Positions 25,319 through 33,511 are shown, counted from the stretch's first letter. The stretch is DNA of 64,000 bases from Granulosicoccus sp963833195 (GCA_963833195.1 CAWHXF010000027.1:2790001-2854000), one strand, 5' to 3'. Notes: generated by a model from the letters alone, not told the origin. Program-made: numbers and translations.

Positions 25319-26422
25319 CTACGACGTTTCCTCCGCACCCGCCATCAGCGCCTCCAGGCGCGCCGCTCGCTTCTCGGCCGGCAGCTCGCCCAGGGCCTCG
25401 GCCGCGGCGTGAAAGCGCTCGAGGTCCGAGCCCGACTCCGCGAACAGCGCCTCGAACGCCGGCACCAGACGCCGGTAGGTCGACACCGCCACCAGCCGCG
25501 CGTTGTTCAGCTCGCGCGCGAACCAGTCGTCGTAGCCCGCGAAGCCGCCCCACGATGCCTTGAGCTCCGCGTAGCGTGCGCGCATGTCCTCGAACGCGGT
25601 CGCCTTGGCCGCTCGCATGGCGGCCTCGTCCAGATCGGAGTCGTACAGCTCGGCGAGCGACGCGCGCGTCGTGGCCAGCAGGTCGGCGAACGCCTCGCGC
25701 CGCGCGAGAGACGTCTCGTAGGTCGGTGCGCGCGCGCCCTCGCCCCGGGCGCGCAGCCACTCGCGCACCCCCTGGCGTTCGACGAACGTGGCGTAGGCCT
25801 CGTTGAAGTCGCTGTCGTCCTTCACGTACAGCTGCTGGTGGGCCATCTCGTGGAAGAGGGTGCCGACGTAGCGCAGCGCATCGCCGCGCAACATGGTGTC
25901 GAGCACCGGGTCGTCGAACCAGCCCAGGGTCGAGTAGGCCGTGGCGCCGCCCACGCTGACGTCCGCGCCCTGCTCCTCGGCCAGCTCGTCCGCGTACTCG
26001 CGCGCGTCACCTTCCGCGTAGTAGCCGCGGTAGCTGACGCAGCCCGCGACCGGAAAGCACCACGTGTAGGGGCTCAACGAGAATTCCTCCGCCGCCACGA
26101 CGTTCCAGGTCACGTAGCGCCGCCCCGTGGCCGCGTAGGTGCGGTAGCTGTCGGTGTCCGGCAGGGCCAGCTCGTCGACGGCGAAGCGGCGCGCCGTCAG
26201 CAGCGTCTCGAGCTTCGCCTTCAGCGCCGGGTCGGTATCGTCACTCGCGAGCAGCTCGTCGATCGGCTGGCGCGCGCGCATGAGCTTCAGGTGACCGCCG
26301 ATGGCCTGCGAGTAGTAGCCGACGCTCTGGCAGCCGGACGCGCCCAGCGCCCCGGCCACGAGCAGCGCGAGCGGTGCCGCGCGACGCGCGAGGGAGCGCC
26401 GGCGGGACAGGGCTCTGAGCAT
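25319..26422 (-). CDS. Lipoprotein metallopeptidase, putative aminopeptidase family (PF10023-like)
   Basis: 367 residues. The signal peptide ends in a lipobox LGASGC (Cys at about 31), so this is an outer- or inner-membrane lipoprotein facing the periplasm. The zincin motif HEMAHQQLYVKDDSDFNEAYA includes the third ligand region (NEAYATFVE). This pattern fits the putative aminopeptidase family PF10023, whose peptidase activity is predicted rather than established. The start at 26422 is only 23 bp from the ATG of cca on the other strand. A TACACT box 6 nt upstream suggests a leaderless transcript. Confidence 0.85.
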   Translation of the reverse strand: MLRALSRRRSLARRAAPLALLVAGALGASGCQSVGYYSQAIGGHLKLMRARQPIDELLASDDTDPALKAKLETLLTARRFAVDELALPDTDSYRTYAATGRRYVTWNVVAAEEFSLSPYTWCFPVAGCVSYRGYYAEGDAREYADELAEEQGADVSVGGATAYSTLGWFDDPVLDTMLRGDALRYVGTLFHEMAHQQLYVKDDSDFNEAYATFVERQGVREWLRARGEGARAPTYETSLARREAFADLLATTRASLAELYDSDLDEAAMRAAKATAFEDMRARYAELKASWGGFAGYDDWFARELNNARLVAVSTYRRLVPAFEALFAESGSDLERFHAAAEALGELPAEKRAARLEALMAGAEETS

Positions 26423-26428
26423 GTCCGA

Positions 26429-26438
26429 AGTGTAGCAT
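26429..26438. promoter_or_regulatory. Overlapping back-to-back -10 boxes for metallopeptidase and cca
   Basis: In the 23-bp divergent gap, TACACT (minus strand, 26434-26429) ends 6 nt before the metallopeptidase ATG, and TAGCAT (plus strand, 26433-26438) ends 7 nt before the cca ATG. Both distances put the transcription start on the start codon. The two boxes overlap by 2 bp, so polymerases could not occupy both at once. Confidence 0.5.
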
Positions 26439-26445
26439 CGGCCCC

Positions 26446-27675
26446 ATGGATACCTACCTCGTCGGCGGCGCCGTGCGCGATGCCCTGCTGGGCCTGCCGA
26501 CGAAGGATCGGGATCACGTCGTCGTCGGCGCGACGGTGCGGCAGATGCTGGACGCGGGCTACGTCGCGGTGGGACGCGACTTCCCCGTGTTCCTGCATCC
26601 CGAGACGCACGAGGAACACGCGCTGGCCCGCACGGAACGCAAGTCCGGCCCCGGCTACCGCGGCTTCGAGGTGCACGCCGACCCGTCCGTCACTCTGGAG
26701 GAGGATCTCGCGCGGCGCGACCTCACGATCAACGCGATGGCGCGGCGCGCCGACGGCACGCTCGTCGATCCGTACGGCGGCGCGGCGGATCTAGAGGCGC
26801 GCGTGCTGCGCCACGTGTCGGACGCCTTCGTCGAGGACCCGGTGCGCGTGCTGCGGCTGGCGAGGTTCGCCGCGCGCCTCGCTCCGCTCGGCTTCGGCGT
26901 GGCGCCCGAGACGCTGGCGCTCGCCCGGCGCATGGTCGAGGCCGGCGAGATGGCGGCGCTGGTGCCGGAGCGCGTGTGGCAGGAGCTCTCCGGCGCGCTG
27001 CTGGCCGCGCGCCCGCGCGCGTTCATCGAGACGCTGCGCGCCTGCGACGCGCTGGCCGCCATCTTCCCCGAGATCGATGCGCTGTTCGGCGTGCCTCAAC
27101 CCGAGCGCTGGCACCCCGAGGTGGACACCGGCGAGCACGTGCTGCTCGTGCTCGATCGCGCCGCGGAGCTCTCGGACGCGCTCGACGTGCGCTACGCGGT
27201 GCTGTGCCACGACCTCGGCAAGGCGACGACGCCGGCCGCGGACCTGCCCTCCCATCCCGGTCACGAGGAGCGCGGCGCGGACATCGCGCGCGCATTGAGC
27301 GAACGGCTACGCGTGCCGCGACACGACGGCGACATCGCGACGCTGACCGCGCGCTGGCACACGCACTGCCACCGCGCGGCGGAGCTGCGGCCGGCGACGG
27401 TCGCCAATCTTCTCACCGCCTTCGATCTTGCCCGACGACCGGAACGCTTCGACGCTTTCCTGGTCGCCTGCGAGGCCGACGCGCGCGGACGGCTCGGGTT
27501 CGAAGGTCGGGACTACGATGGCGCGCGGACGCTGCGTCGGGATGCCGACGCGTGGCTGGCGGTCGAGGCCGGCGAGATCGCGCGCGCGACCGTGGACAAG
27601 GCCACGATCCCGGAGCGGATACGCATCGCGCGCATCGACGCGATTCGTGCGGCGCGACGAAGCCGGGTCGGGTAG
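26446..27675 (+). CDS. cca: CCA tRNA nucleotidyltransferase, multifunctional (with HD domain)
   Basis: 409 residues, very close in pattern to E. coli Cca (412). The nucleotidyltransferase head has LVGGAVRDALLGLPTKDRD (catalytic acidic pair), followed by RRDLTINAMA, EDPVRVLRLARFAARL and PERVWQELSGAL. The C-terminal HD phosphohydrolase domain has LCHDLGKATTP (about residue 250). The enzyme adds or repairs the 3' CCA of tRNAs; the HD form also has phosphatase and 2',3'-cyclic phosphodiesterase activities. The ATG at 26446 has no Shine-Dalgarno and a TAGCAT box 7 nt upstream. Confidence 0.97.
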   Translation: MDTYLVGGAVRDALLGLPTKDRDHVVVGATVRQMLDAGYVAVGRDFPVFLHPETHEEHALARTERKSGPGYRGFEVHADPSVTLEEDLARRDLTINAMARRADGTLVDPYGGAADLEARVLRHVSDAFVEDPVRVLRLARFAARLAPLGFGVAPETLALARRMVEAGEMAALVPERVWQELSGALLAARPRAFIETLRACDALAAIFPEIDALFGVPQPERWHPEVDTGEHVLLVLDRAAELSDALDVRYAVLCHDLGKATTPAADLPSHPGHEERGADIARALSERLRVPRHDGDIATLTARWHTHCHRAAELRPATVANLLTAFDLARRPERFDAFLVACEADARGRLGFEGRDYDGARTLRRDADAWLAVEAGEIARATVDKATIPERIRIARIDAIRAARRSRVG

Positions 27676-27695
27676 CCGAACGCCCGGCGCCGGCC

Positions 27696-27800
27696 TGCGC
27701 GTGGTTGTTCGGCAGCCTTGCGCGCGACGAGCACCGTGCGGACAGTGACGTCGACGTCGCCGTGCTGATGGGCCGCTCTCTGAGAAACGCGGACGGCTGA
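27696..27800 (+). pseudogene. Remnant of MNT-type nucleotidyltransferase (HEPN-MNT antitoxin-like)
   Basis: A 34-codon open stretch reads CAWLFGSLARDEHRADSDVDVAVL in two parts: FGSLARDEHRADSD holds the GSxAR motif, and SDVDVAVL holds the catalytic DxD of minimal nucleotidyltransferases. The family normally has about 100-140 residues. Here no N-terminal helix or start codon precedes the motif and a stop follows after 10 more residues, with no continuation in other frames. No HEPN partner is present. It lies between the cca stop and the VanZ-like gene. It is most likely the relic of a toxin-antitoxin or related module. Confidence 0.6.
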
Positions 27801-27856
27801 CGCCTCTCCCCGCCGCGTTCGGATCGCACACGAGCTCGCGAAACGCCAAGGCCGCC

Positions 27857-28288
27857 TCAGCGCGCCGGCACGCGCGCCCCGAACAACCGCTCGACCGTCA
27901 TCAGCACGTTCCCGAGCGGCGTGTACGACAACGCCCAGGCAAGCACGGCGCCGGACGCGTTCGCCAGCATGTCGACGACGTCGAACTGCCGGCTCGGCGT
28001 CATCCCCTGCAGGTATTCCACGCCGACGCCGAGCGCGCAGAAGCCCACGACCAGCAGCAGCCGAGCGAGGTCGTGCCGGTAGACCTGCGCGAACCAGCCC
28101 GTCAGCCCCGCGTACACGCACAGGTGCACGAGCTTGTCGTGCAGCGCGAACGCGGACGTCGCCGGGATGGCCACCAGCGAGGCAGCGACGACCGCGGCGA
28201 CCATGAAGATGCCGAGTGCGAGCCACAGTGGCGCATGACGCAGGTGCGCGGTCCGGAACGCACCGGAAGGGGAGAGGTCGAAGGCCAC
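27857..28288 (-). CDS. VanZ-like membrane protein
   Basis: 143 residues with four membrane helices and the VanZ-family pattern: DKLVHLCVYAGLTGWF in helix 2 and GVGVEYLQGMTPSRQFDVVD followed by MLANASGAVLAW in helices 3-4. VanZ-type proteins are linked to glycopeptide tolerance in some bacteria, but most chromosomal copies have no known function. ATG at 28288 lies just after the stop of the next minus-strand gene (28293), so both are probably co-transcribed. Confidence 0.83.
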   Translation of the reverse strand: MAFDLSPSGAFRTAHLRHAPLWLALGIFMVAAVVAASLVAIPATSAFALHDKLVHLCVYAGLTGWFAQVYRHDLARLLLVVGFCALGVGVEYLQGMTPSRQFDVVDMLANASGAVLAWALSYTPLGNVLMTVERLFGARVPAR

Positions 28289-28292
28289 GTGC

Positions 28293-28700
28293 CTACAATC
28301 GCACGGTCGCGAGGATGAGGACGGTCAGTGCGAGCGCGAGTGCGGCGTGGATCAGGCTCGACACCACGAGCGCGTGCCCGAACCGCGCGCCGCGCGCGAT
28401 CGCGAACAGCGCGGTGAGCGCGCAGTAGCCGAGGATGACGGCGCACACCCACGGCGCGTTGGGTGCGGCCTCGATCGACCAGTTCAACAGGTCCCGCCCC
28501 TCCAGCAAGAGCCCGAGCAGCGCGTAGACGAGGTAGAACGAGTTCATGACCACGGGCATGATGAGCAGGGAGAACTGCAGCACCGGCCCGACGACGCGCG
28601 TCGGGAAGCGGTTCGATTCCGGGACCGCGCGCACGTCCGTCCGGCGTCCGTCGTCGCTCGCCCCCTCACCCACCTTCGGCCTCACCAGCAAATCCGCCAT
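28293..28700 (-). CDS. Three-helix hypothetical membrane protein
   Basis: 135 residues if started at ATG 28700. An acidic and Arg-rich N-terminal 40 residues precedes three hydrophobic segments (FSLLIMPVVMNSFYLVYALLG, an Ala/Cys-rich helix, and a C-terminal SLIHAALALALTVLILATV). No family is recognised. The ATG shares the palindrome CATG with the start of the plus-strand gene, leaving no room for promoter or ribosome site. A GTG at about 28676 is an alternative start. It ends 4 bp before the VanZ-like gene. Confidence 0.6.
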   Translation of the reverse strand: MADLLVRPKVGEGASDDGRRTDVRAVPESNRFPTRVVGPVLQFSLLIMPVVMNSFYLVYALLGLLLEGRDLLNWSIEAAPNAPWVCAVILGYCALTALFAIARGARFGHALVVSSLIHAALALALTVLILATVRL

Positions 28701-29133
28701 GTCCCAGCGTACCCCGGCCCGCCGGGCCGCGTCCCCCGCCCTGCAGGCACTGCTCCTCGCCGCCATCGGCCTGTCCGGGGGCCTGTCCGGGGGCCTGTCC
28801 GCGGGCATGCCCTGGAGCGCGGCCGTCGCGGGCGAAGCGGACGTCGTCGACGTGCAAGTGACCGCCCTCGGCGACGATCGGTTCCGCGTCGATGCGAGCG
28901 TCACGCACGCCGACGAGGGCTGGGACCACTACGCCGACGGCTGGGACGTGTACGACGCCGACGGGAACCTGCTCGGCTCGCGCCCCCTCGCCCACCCGCA
29001 CGAGAACGAGCAACCCTTCACGCGCTCGGTGACCGTGACCATTCCGCCCACCGTGGAGCGCATCGAGGTGCGTGCCAAGGACTCGGTGCACGGCGAAGGC
29101 GGCGAGACCTTCCTGGCCGACGTGCCGCGCTGA
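28699..29133 (+). CDS. Conserved hypothetical periplasmic protein, beta-sandwich-like
   Basis: 144 residues. A signal peptide (about 1-38) contains three GLSG repeats from a 12-bp tandem repeat (28768-28803). The mature part, starting GEADVVDV, is compact and rich in charged and aromatic residues: ADEGWDHYADGWDVYDADG, RPLAHPHENEQPFTRS and the closing VPPTVER-like strand. It looks like a single beta-sandwich domain. I recall similar short secreted proteins in proteobacteria but no function. ATG 28699 overlaps the divergent gene's start codon by two bases. Confidence 0.7.
   Translation: MSQRTPARRAASPALQALLLAAIGLSGGLSGGLSAGMPWSAAVAGEADVVDVQVTALGDDRFRVDASVTHADEGWDHYADGWDVYDADGNLLGSRPLAHPHENEQPFTRSVTVTIPPTVERIEVRAKDSVHGEGGETFLADVPR
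28768..28803 (+). repeat. 12-bp tandem repeat, three copies, in signal peptide
   Basis: ggcctgtccggg occurs at 28768 and 28780, with a third copy differing at one base at 28792. It lengthens the hydrophobic core of the signal peptide as GLSG-GLSG-GLSA. Unit gain or loss would change signal-peptide length without a frameshift. Confidence 0.9.
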
Positions 29134-29163
29134 ATCGCCCGGCGCTGCGCCCGACCGCGCCGT

Positions 29164-29973
29164 CTACACGAACAGCGCGAACAGCACCGCGCCCAGGATC
29201 AGCCGGTAGATCACGAAGGGCAGCATGCCCATGCGGTTGATGTACGCCAGGAAGAGGTGAATGCAGGCGAATGCGCTCACCGCCGCGATGACGGTGCCGA
29301 GCGCCAGCGCCGTCCAGTCCACCGGGGCGGGGCTCTCGATCAGGTCCCTCGTGACGCCGAGGCCCGACAGCACGATGATCGGGATCGACAGCAGGAACGA
29401 GTAGCGCGCCGCGGCCTCGCGCGTGAGCCCGAGGAGCAAGCCGGCCGTGATGGTGATGCCGGAGCGCGAGGTACCGGGAATCAGTGCCATCGCCTGCGCG
29501 CAGCCGACGACGAGAAAGTCCGTCCAGCCGAGCGCGTACTCGTCGCGCGCCAGGCGCGCGCGGCGGTCCGCGTACCACAACAGCAGGCCGAACACGATCG
29601 TGGTCGTCGCGATGACGAGCGGCGAGCGCAGGGAGATCTCGATGAACTCCTTGAACGCGAGCCCGACGAGCGCCGCCGGCAGCGTGCCGACCACCACGCC
29701 CCAGGCGAGCCGCGCCTCGGGCGAGAACGCAGCCGGGGACGAAAGCTGCCCCATGGAGCCGAGGAGGGCCGACCACAGCGTACGGACGTCGCATCGGAAG
29801 TACCCGACGACCGCGATCAGCGTGCCCAGGTGCACGGCCACGTCGAAGGCCAGGCCCTGGTCCGGCCAGCCGAGCAGCCGCGGCACGAGGATCAGGTGCG
29901 CCGAGCTCGACACGGGCAGGAACTCGGTGAGTCCCTGCACGAGCGCGAGCCACACGATGTGCAGCGTGTCCAA
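29164..29973 (-). CDS. uppP: Undecaprenyl-diphosphatase (BacA family)
   Basis: 269 residues, matching the usual BacA/UppP length. Signature motifs are EFLPVSSSAHLIL near the N-terminus and PGTSRSGITI (about residue 165), which form the active site of this membrane phosphatase. It recycles undecaprenyl diphosphate to the monophosphate carrier for peptidoglycan synthesis. Start codon is TTG at 29973 with GAGG 6 nt upstream; no ATG fits the conserved N-terminus. It converges on the conserved hypothetical gene with 30 bp between. Confidence 0.95.
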   Translation of the reverse strand: MDTLHIVWLALVQGLTEFLPVSSSAHLILVPRLLGWPDQGLAFDVAVHLGTLIAVVGYFRCDVRTLWSALLGSMGQLSSPAAFSPEARLAWGVVVGTLPAALVGLAFKEFIEISLRSPLVIATTTIVFGLLLWYADRRARLARDEYALGWTDFLVVGCAQAMALIPGTSRSGITITAGLLLGLTREAAARYSFLLSIPIIVLSGLGVTRDLIESPAPVDWTALALGTVIAAVSAFACIHLFLAYINRMGMLPFVIYRLILGAVLFALFV

Positions 29974-30033
29974 GCCAGCCTCGGGTTGTCTCGGGCCGCG
30001 TTGCCCGATCGATGATCGGGCACGCGTGCTCGA

Positions 30034-31356
30034 TCAGAGGCGGTGCGCCAGATCGAGCACGGCGAACCCGCGAAGCGGCGGATCATAGTCCCTGCCGAAC
30101 GCCGCCACCTGAAACCGCTCGCCCATCTGGCCCGGCAGCGCGAGCGTCTTCACGCCTTGCGACAGGCGCAGCCGCTCCACTTCCGAATCCAGGGCGGCGA
30201 GCCGGCTCTCGGCCAGCCCCAGCAGGTCGCAGCCGAGCAGGAAGGCCGACTGCGTGGTGTAGCCGAGCAGCTCCAGCCCCGCGCCCGTGCCCGCCTCGAC
30301 CAGCGCGGTGAAGTCCACGTGCGCGGTGATGTCCTGCAGCCCGGGCAACCGGTACGGATCGTCGTGCACGCGGTGACGGTAGTAGCAGGCGAGCGTGCCG
30401 CGCGCGCGCTCTGGCAGGTAGTACTCGTGGCGCGGGTAGCCGTAGTCCACCACCAGCACGACGCCGCGGCGCAGCGCGTGCGCCAGCGCCCGCATCCAGG
30501 GCCCGGCGTGAAGGTTGAGCTCGCTGGCGTAGCCGACCGGCAGCGGCGCGGGCAGGTCCGCCTCGACGCGGGCCAGGGCGGACACCAGCTCGGGCGGCGC
30601 GGTACCGAACGCGTCCTCGAACGGCGAAGCCTCGGGGTCGGCGGCATCGGCCGGGTCCGCGGCGACGGTCCGCACCTGCACGCAGGCACCGGGCGCGTCG
30701 CCCGTCTTGACGAAGCGCTCGACGGGCAGCGCGTCGACCACCTCGTTCGCGACGACGACGCCCGTGAAGGCCTCGGGCAACCGCTCCAGCCAGGCCACGC
30801 GCGCGAAGGCCTCGGCCGACAGCGCCTCGCGCAGCCGCTCGGCCTGTCGGTGGGCGAGCTCCGCGCTCGGCTCGAGGATGAGGTAGCGAAGGCCCGGCAC
30901 GTCGGCCAGGGCCGCGAGCAGGCTCTGCGCCAGCGCGCCCGTACCGGCGCCGAGCTCCAGGATGACGGGCGGTTCGGTACCCGCCGCGAACGCCGCGGCG
31001 GCCGAAGCGCCCTCGCCGCCGAACGCCGCGGCGGCCGAAGCCGTCTCGTCCCCGACCGACCCGGCCAGCGTCTCGAACACCTCGCGGCACTGCACCGCGA
31101 GCGTCTCGCCGAACAGCGGCCCGAGCTCCGGCGCGGTCACGAAGTCCCCGGATTCGCCGAACTTCGACGCGCCCGCCATGTAGTAGCCGAGCCCGGGCTC
31201 GTACAGCGCGGCGTTCATGTAGTCGACGAAGGCCACGGGGCCGGCGTCCATGCGCTCGCGCAGCGTCTGCACGAGGCGGCGCGAATGCTCCAGCGCCACC
31301 GGGTCGGGCGGTGGCAGCGCGGCCGCCTCGGCGAGGCGGCGATCGGTCGCGCTCAC
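30034..31356 (-). CDS. SAM-dependent methyltransferase, MidA/NDUFAF7 family (COG1565)
   Basis: 440 residues. The family opening DAGPVAFVDYMNAALYEPGLGYY and GDFVTAPELGPLFGE (about residues 35-85) and the SAM-binding VILELGAGTGALAQSL are clear. The mitochondrial homolog NDUFAF7 dimethylates an Arg of complex I; bacterial substrates are not known. Between residues 100 and 130 lies an Ala-rich insertion formed by a 33-bp repeat (two ASAAAAF units). ATG at 31356 overlaps the folB stop by 4 bp, so the two are coupled. Confidence 0.9.
   Translation of the reverse strand: MSATDRRLAEAAALPPPDPVALEHSRRLVQTLRERMDAGPVAFVDYMNAALYEPGLGYYMAGASKFGESGDFVTAPELGPLFGETLAVQCREVFETLAGSVGDETASAAAAFGGEGASAAAAFAAGTEPPVILELGAGTGALAQSLLAALADVPGLRYLILEPSAELAHRQAERLREALSAEAFARVAWLERLPEAFTGVVVANEVVDALPVERFVKTGDAPGACVQVRTVAADPADAADPEASPFEDAFGTAPPELVSALARVEADLPAPLPVGYASELNLHAGPWMRALAHALRRGVVLVVDYGYPRHEYYLPERARGTLACYYRHRVHDDPYRLPGLQDITAHVDFTALVEAGTGAGLELLGYTTQSAFLLGCDLLGLAESRLAALDSEVERLRLSQGVKTLALPGQMGERFQVAAFGRDYDPPLRGFAVLDLAHRL
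30988..31041. repeat. 33-bp tandem repeat in methyltransferase gene
   Basis: The 21-base core gaacgccgcggcggccgaag(c) occurs at 30988 and again at 31021, a 33-bp period. It encodes ASAAAAF twice within a linker of the MidA-like methyltransferase and keeps the frame. Confidence 0.85.
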
Positions 31357-31724
31357 GCGTCCGGGCTTCCGGGCCGCACCCCGCGCTCGATCAGCACGGC
31401 CACGTCGATCGGACCCGGCAAGGCGTCCGGCTTGTGCAGCCGCAGCCGCAGCCAGGGCACGCCGAAACGCGTGCGCACGAAGGCGGCCACGTCCTCGGCG
31501 AGCGCTTCGAGCAGTTCGTGCGAGGTGGTGCCCACGTGCTCCCGCAACGCGTTCGTCAGCGCCTCGTAGTCCAGCGCATCGGCGAGCCGGCCGCTCGCGG
31601 CAGGGCCCGCGACGTCGGCGGCCAGCTCCAGGTCGATGACGACCGGCTGGCGCGCCGCGCGCTCGGCCGGGTAGATGCCGACGATCGTGTCGATCGTCAG
31701 GCCGGTGAGGATGATGCGATCCAC
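31353..31724 (-). CDS. folB: Dihydroneopterin aldolase
   Basis: 123 residues with the FolB pattern: a start at DRIILTGLTIDTIVGIYPAE, where the Glu and Tyr contact the pterin, a central LDYEALTNALREHV, and LRLHKPDALPG with the catalytic Lys. It converts dihydroneopterin to 6-hydroxymethyl-dihydropterin in folate synthesis. The start is GTG at 31724 with GGAGG about 9 nt upstream. Its stop is coupled to the MidA-like gene. folB, uppP and cca are neighbours in many gammaproteobacteria. Confidence 0.93.
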   Translation of the reverse strand: MDRIILTGLTIDTIVGIYPAERAARQPVVIDLELAADVAGPAASGRLADALDYEALTNALREHVGTTSHELLEALAEDVAAFVRTRFGVPWLRLRLHKPDALPGPIDVAVLIERGVRPGSPDA

Positions 31725-31754
31725 GGCGTGCGCCTCCGGGTGGGCGCCCAGTGT

Positions 31755-31784
31755 GCCCTGCGCCGCGTCGAGCGGACGCAGGGC
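31755..31784 (-). terminator. Hairpin downstream of cytochrome c gene
   Basis: An 8-bp perfect stem (gccctgcg / cgcagggc) with a 14-nt loop lies 14 nt after the cytochrome c stop, on the minus strand, before folB. No U-run follows, so termination is only probable. Confidence 0.4.
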
Positions 31785-31797
31785 GTGAAAGGGCGCG

Positions 31798-32130
31798 CTA
31801 CTCCGGCGCCTTCGCGCTCACCTCGATGGACTCGTACCACGCGGCCAGGTCGTCGATCGCCTCATCGGTGAGCGTCTGCGACATCAGCGTCATGCGCCGA
31901 TCCTCGCGCGCGCCGCTCTGGTAGTCCTTCAACGCCTTCTCGACGTAGTACGCCGACTGCCCGGCGAGGTTCGGCACCTCCGGGTCGCTCGCGAGCCCGA
32001 GCTTGCCGTGGCACGCCGAGCAGGCACGCGCCAGCACGCGGCCATTGACCGCGTCCCCGGCGTGCACCGCCGGGGACGTGGCCAGCAGCGCGCCCGCCAG
32101 CGCGAGCGCGGCGACGGGAACGTGCGTCAT
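31798..32130 (-). CDS. Periplasmic class I c-type cytochrome
   Basis: 110 residues: a signal peptide (ends SPAVHA, about residue 23), one heme-binding CSACH (about residues 36-40), and a distal Met in RRMTLMSQTLTDEAIDDLAAWY, the c4/c553-like pattern. It would accept electrons in the periplasm. The ATG at 32130 overlaps the stop of the quinoprotein dehydrogenase gene by 4 bp, so it is the likely electron acceptor of that enzyme; that role is inferred from coupling. Confidence 0.9.
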   Translation of the reverse strand: MTHVPVAALALAGALLATSPAVHAGDAVNGRVLARACSACHGKLGLASDPEVPNLAGQSAYYVEKALKDYQSGAREDRRMTLMSQTLTDEAIDDLAAWYESIEVSAKAPE

Positions 32131-33383
32131 CCTTCAGCGTCGTAGGTGATGCGGTACACGGCGCCTGCCAGGTCATCGGAGACGAGCAGCGAGCCGTCCT
32201 TCATCGTCGCCACGTCGACGGGCCGGCCGTCGTACTCGCCGTTCTCGTCGATCCAGCCCTCGGCGAAGGGCTCGGTCGTGGCGTTGCCTTCCTCGTCGAT
32301 GAACGTGACCATGACGCGCGCGCCGACGGGCTCGGTGCGGTTCCACGAGCCGTGCTGCGCGGAGAAGATCGCGTTCTCGTACTTCTCCGGGAACATGTTG
32401 CCGGTGTAGAACGTCATGCCGAGGTCCGCGGCGTGCGCGACCGTCTCGGACACCGGCATCACGACGTCGACCGGAACCTCCTGCCCCTCGTACTCGGTGG
32501 TGCGCACCTCGCCGCCGCCGTACCACGGGTGACCGAAGTGCTGGCCGGCCTCGGTCTGGCGGTTGATCTCGCCGGGAGGGATGTCGTCGCCCATGCCGTC
32601 CACCTGGTTGTCGGTCCACCAGAGCTCCCCGGTGACGGGGTGGAAATCGTGGCCGACCGAGTTCCGGACGCCGTAGGTGTAGACCTCGCGCTCCGAGCCG
32701 TCACGGTTCATGCGGATGATCCCGCCGATGCCGGTCTCGTTGTAGAGATCGAGCTTTTCCGGGGGCGCGACGTTGTAGGGCTGGCCGAGCGAGATGTAGA
32801 GCTTGTCGTCGGGGCCGATCTTGACGACGCGCGCGGTGTGGTTGTAGCTCTCCTCCTCGGGCGGGATGAGCTCGCCCTGCGGCACGATCGGCACCGCGAC
32901 CACGTCCGGGCTCTCCTGGAAGAACTCGGCGGCCGGGAACATCAGCACGCGGTTGCGCTCGGCCACGAACATGAAGCCGTCCTTGGAGAAGGTGACGCCG
33001 TTCGGCACGTCGAACTCCAGCGACGGCGCGAAGTCCTTGACCTCGTCGGCCACGCGGTCGCGGTCGCGGTCCATGACCGACCACAGCTTGTCCTTCTTCG
33101 TGCCCACGAACAGCACGGTGCCCTGCGGCGCCATCGCCATGTGGCGCGCGTCGGGCACCAGCGCGTACAGCTCGATCGAGAAGCCGTCGGGCAGCGTGAT
33201 GGTCTCGAGCGTCTGCCGGATGGCATCGGCCGCGGGGCCGTCCTGGTCGATGACGGTGTGTTCCTTCGTGCCGGTGACCTTCATGGCGCCGAGCTTGTCG
33301 AGGTTGCTCTCGGCGGGGGTCTCGGCGTGGACGGCGCCGGCGACGAGCGCGAGCGCGGCGGCGAGCGGGGTGAGACGAAGCAT
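32127..33383 (-). CDS. PQQ-dependent sugar/sorbosone dehydrogenase-like beta-propeller
   Basis: 418 residues. A signal peptide (about 1-20, ending AVHA) precedes a six-bladed quinoprotein glucose-dehydrogenase-type propeller: LPDGFSIELYALVPDARHMA, PNGVTFSKDGFMFVAERNR, YNHTARVVKIGPDDKLYISLG, GVRNSVGHDFHPVTGELWWT and AQHGSWNRTEPVG. These match the L-sorbosone/soluble glucose dehydrogenase fold. The substrate cannot be stated. No PQQ biosynthesis genes are in the window. The downstream cytochrome c is translationally coupled. It is divergent from rpmB with about 200 bp between. Confidence 0.85.
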   Translation of the reverse strand: MLRLTPLAAALALVAGAVHAETPAESNLDKLGAMKVTGTKEHTVIDQDGPAADAIRQTLETITLPDGFSIELYALVPDARHMAMAPQGTVLFVGTKKDKLWSVMDRDRDRVADEVKDFAPSLEFDVPNGVTFSKDGFMFVAERNRVLMFPAAEFFQESPDVVAVPIVPQGELIPPEEESYNHTARVVKIGPDDKLYISLGQPYNVAPPEKLDLYNETGIGGIIRMNRDGSEREVYTYGVRNSVGHDFHPVTGELWWTDNQVDGMGDDIPPGEINRQTEAGQHFGHPWYGGGEVRTTEYEGQEVPVDVVMPVSETVAHAADLGMTFYTGNMFPEKYENAIFSAQHGSWNRTEPVGARVMVTFIDEEGNATTEPFAEGWIDENGEYDGRPVDVATMKDGSLLVSDDLAGAVYRITYDAEG

Positions 33384-33511
33384 GCGGAACGGGTCCTGTG
33401 ACGTCGGAGCCCAGGAGCTTGCACTCGGGAAAGCGGCGATGCAACGGGGCCGAAGGGCCCAGATCGGGGTGTAGCCGGGCGGGACAGGCGTCCACGAACC
33501 CCTTGCCCGGA

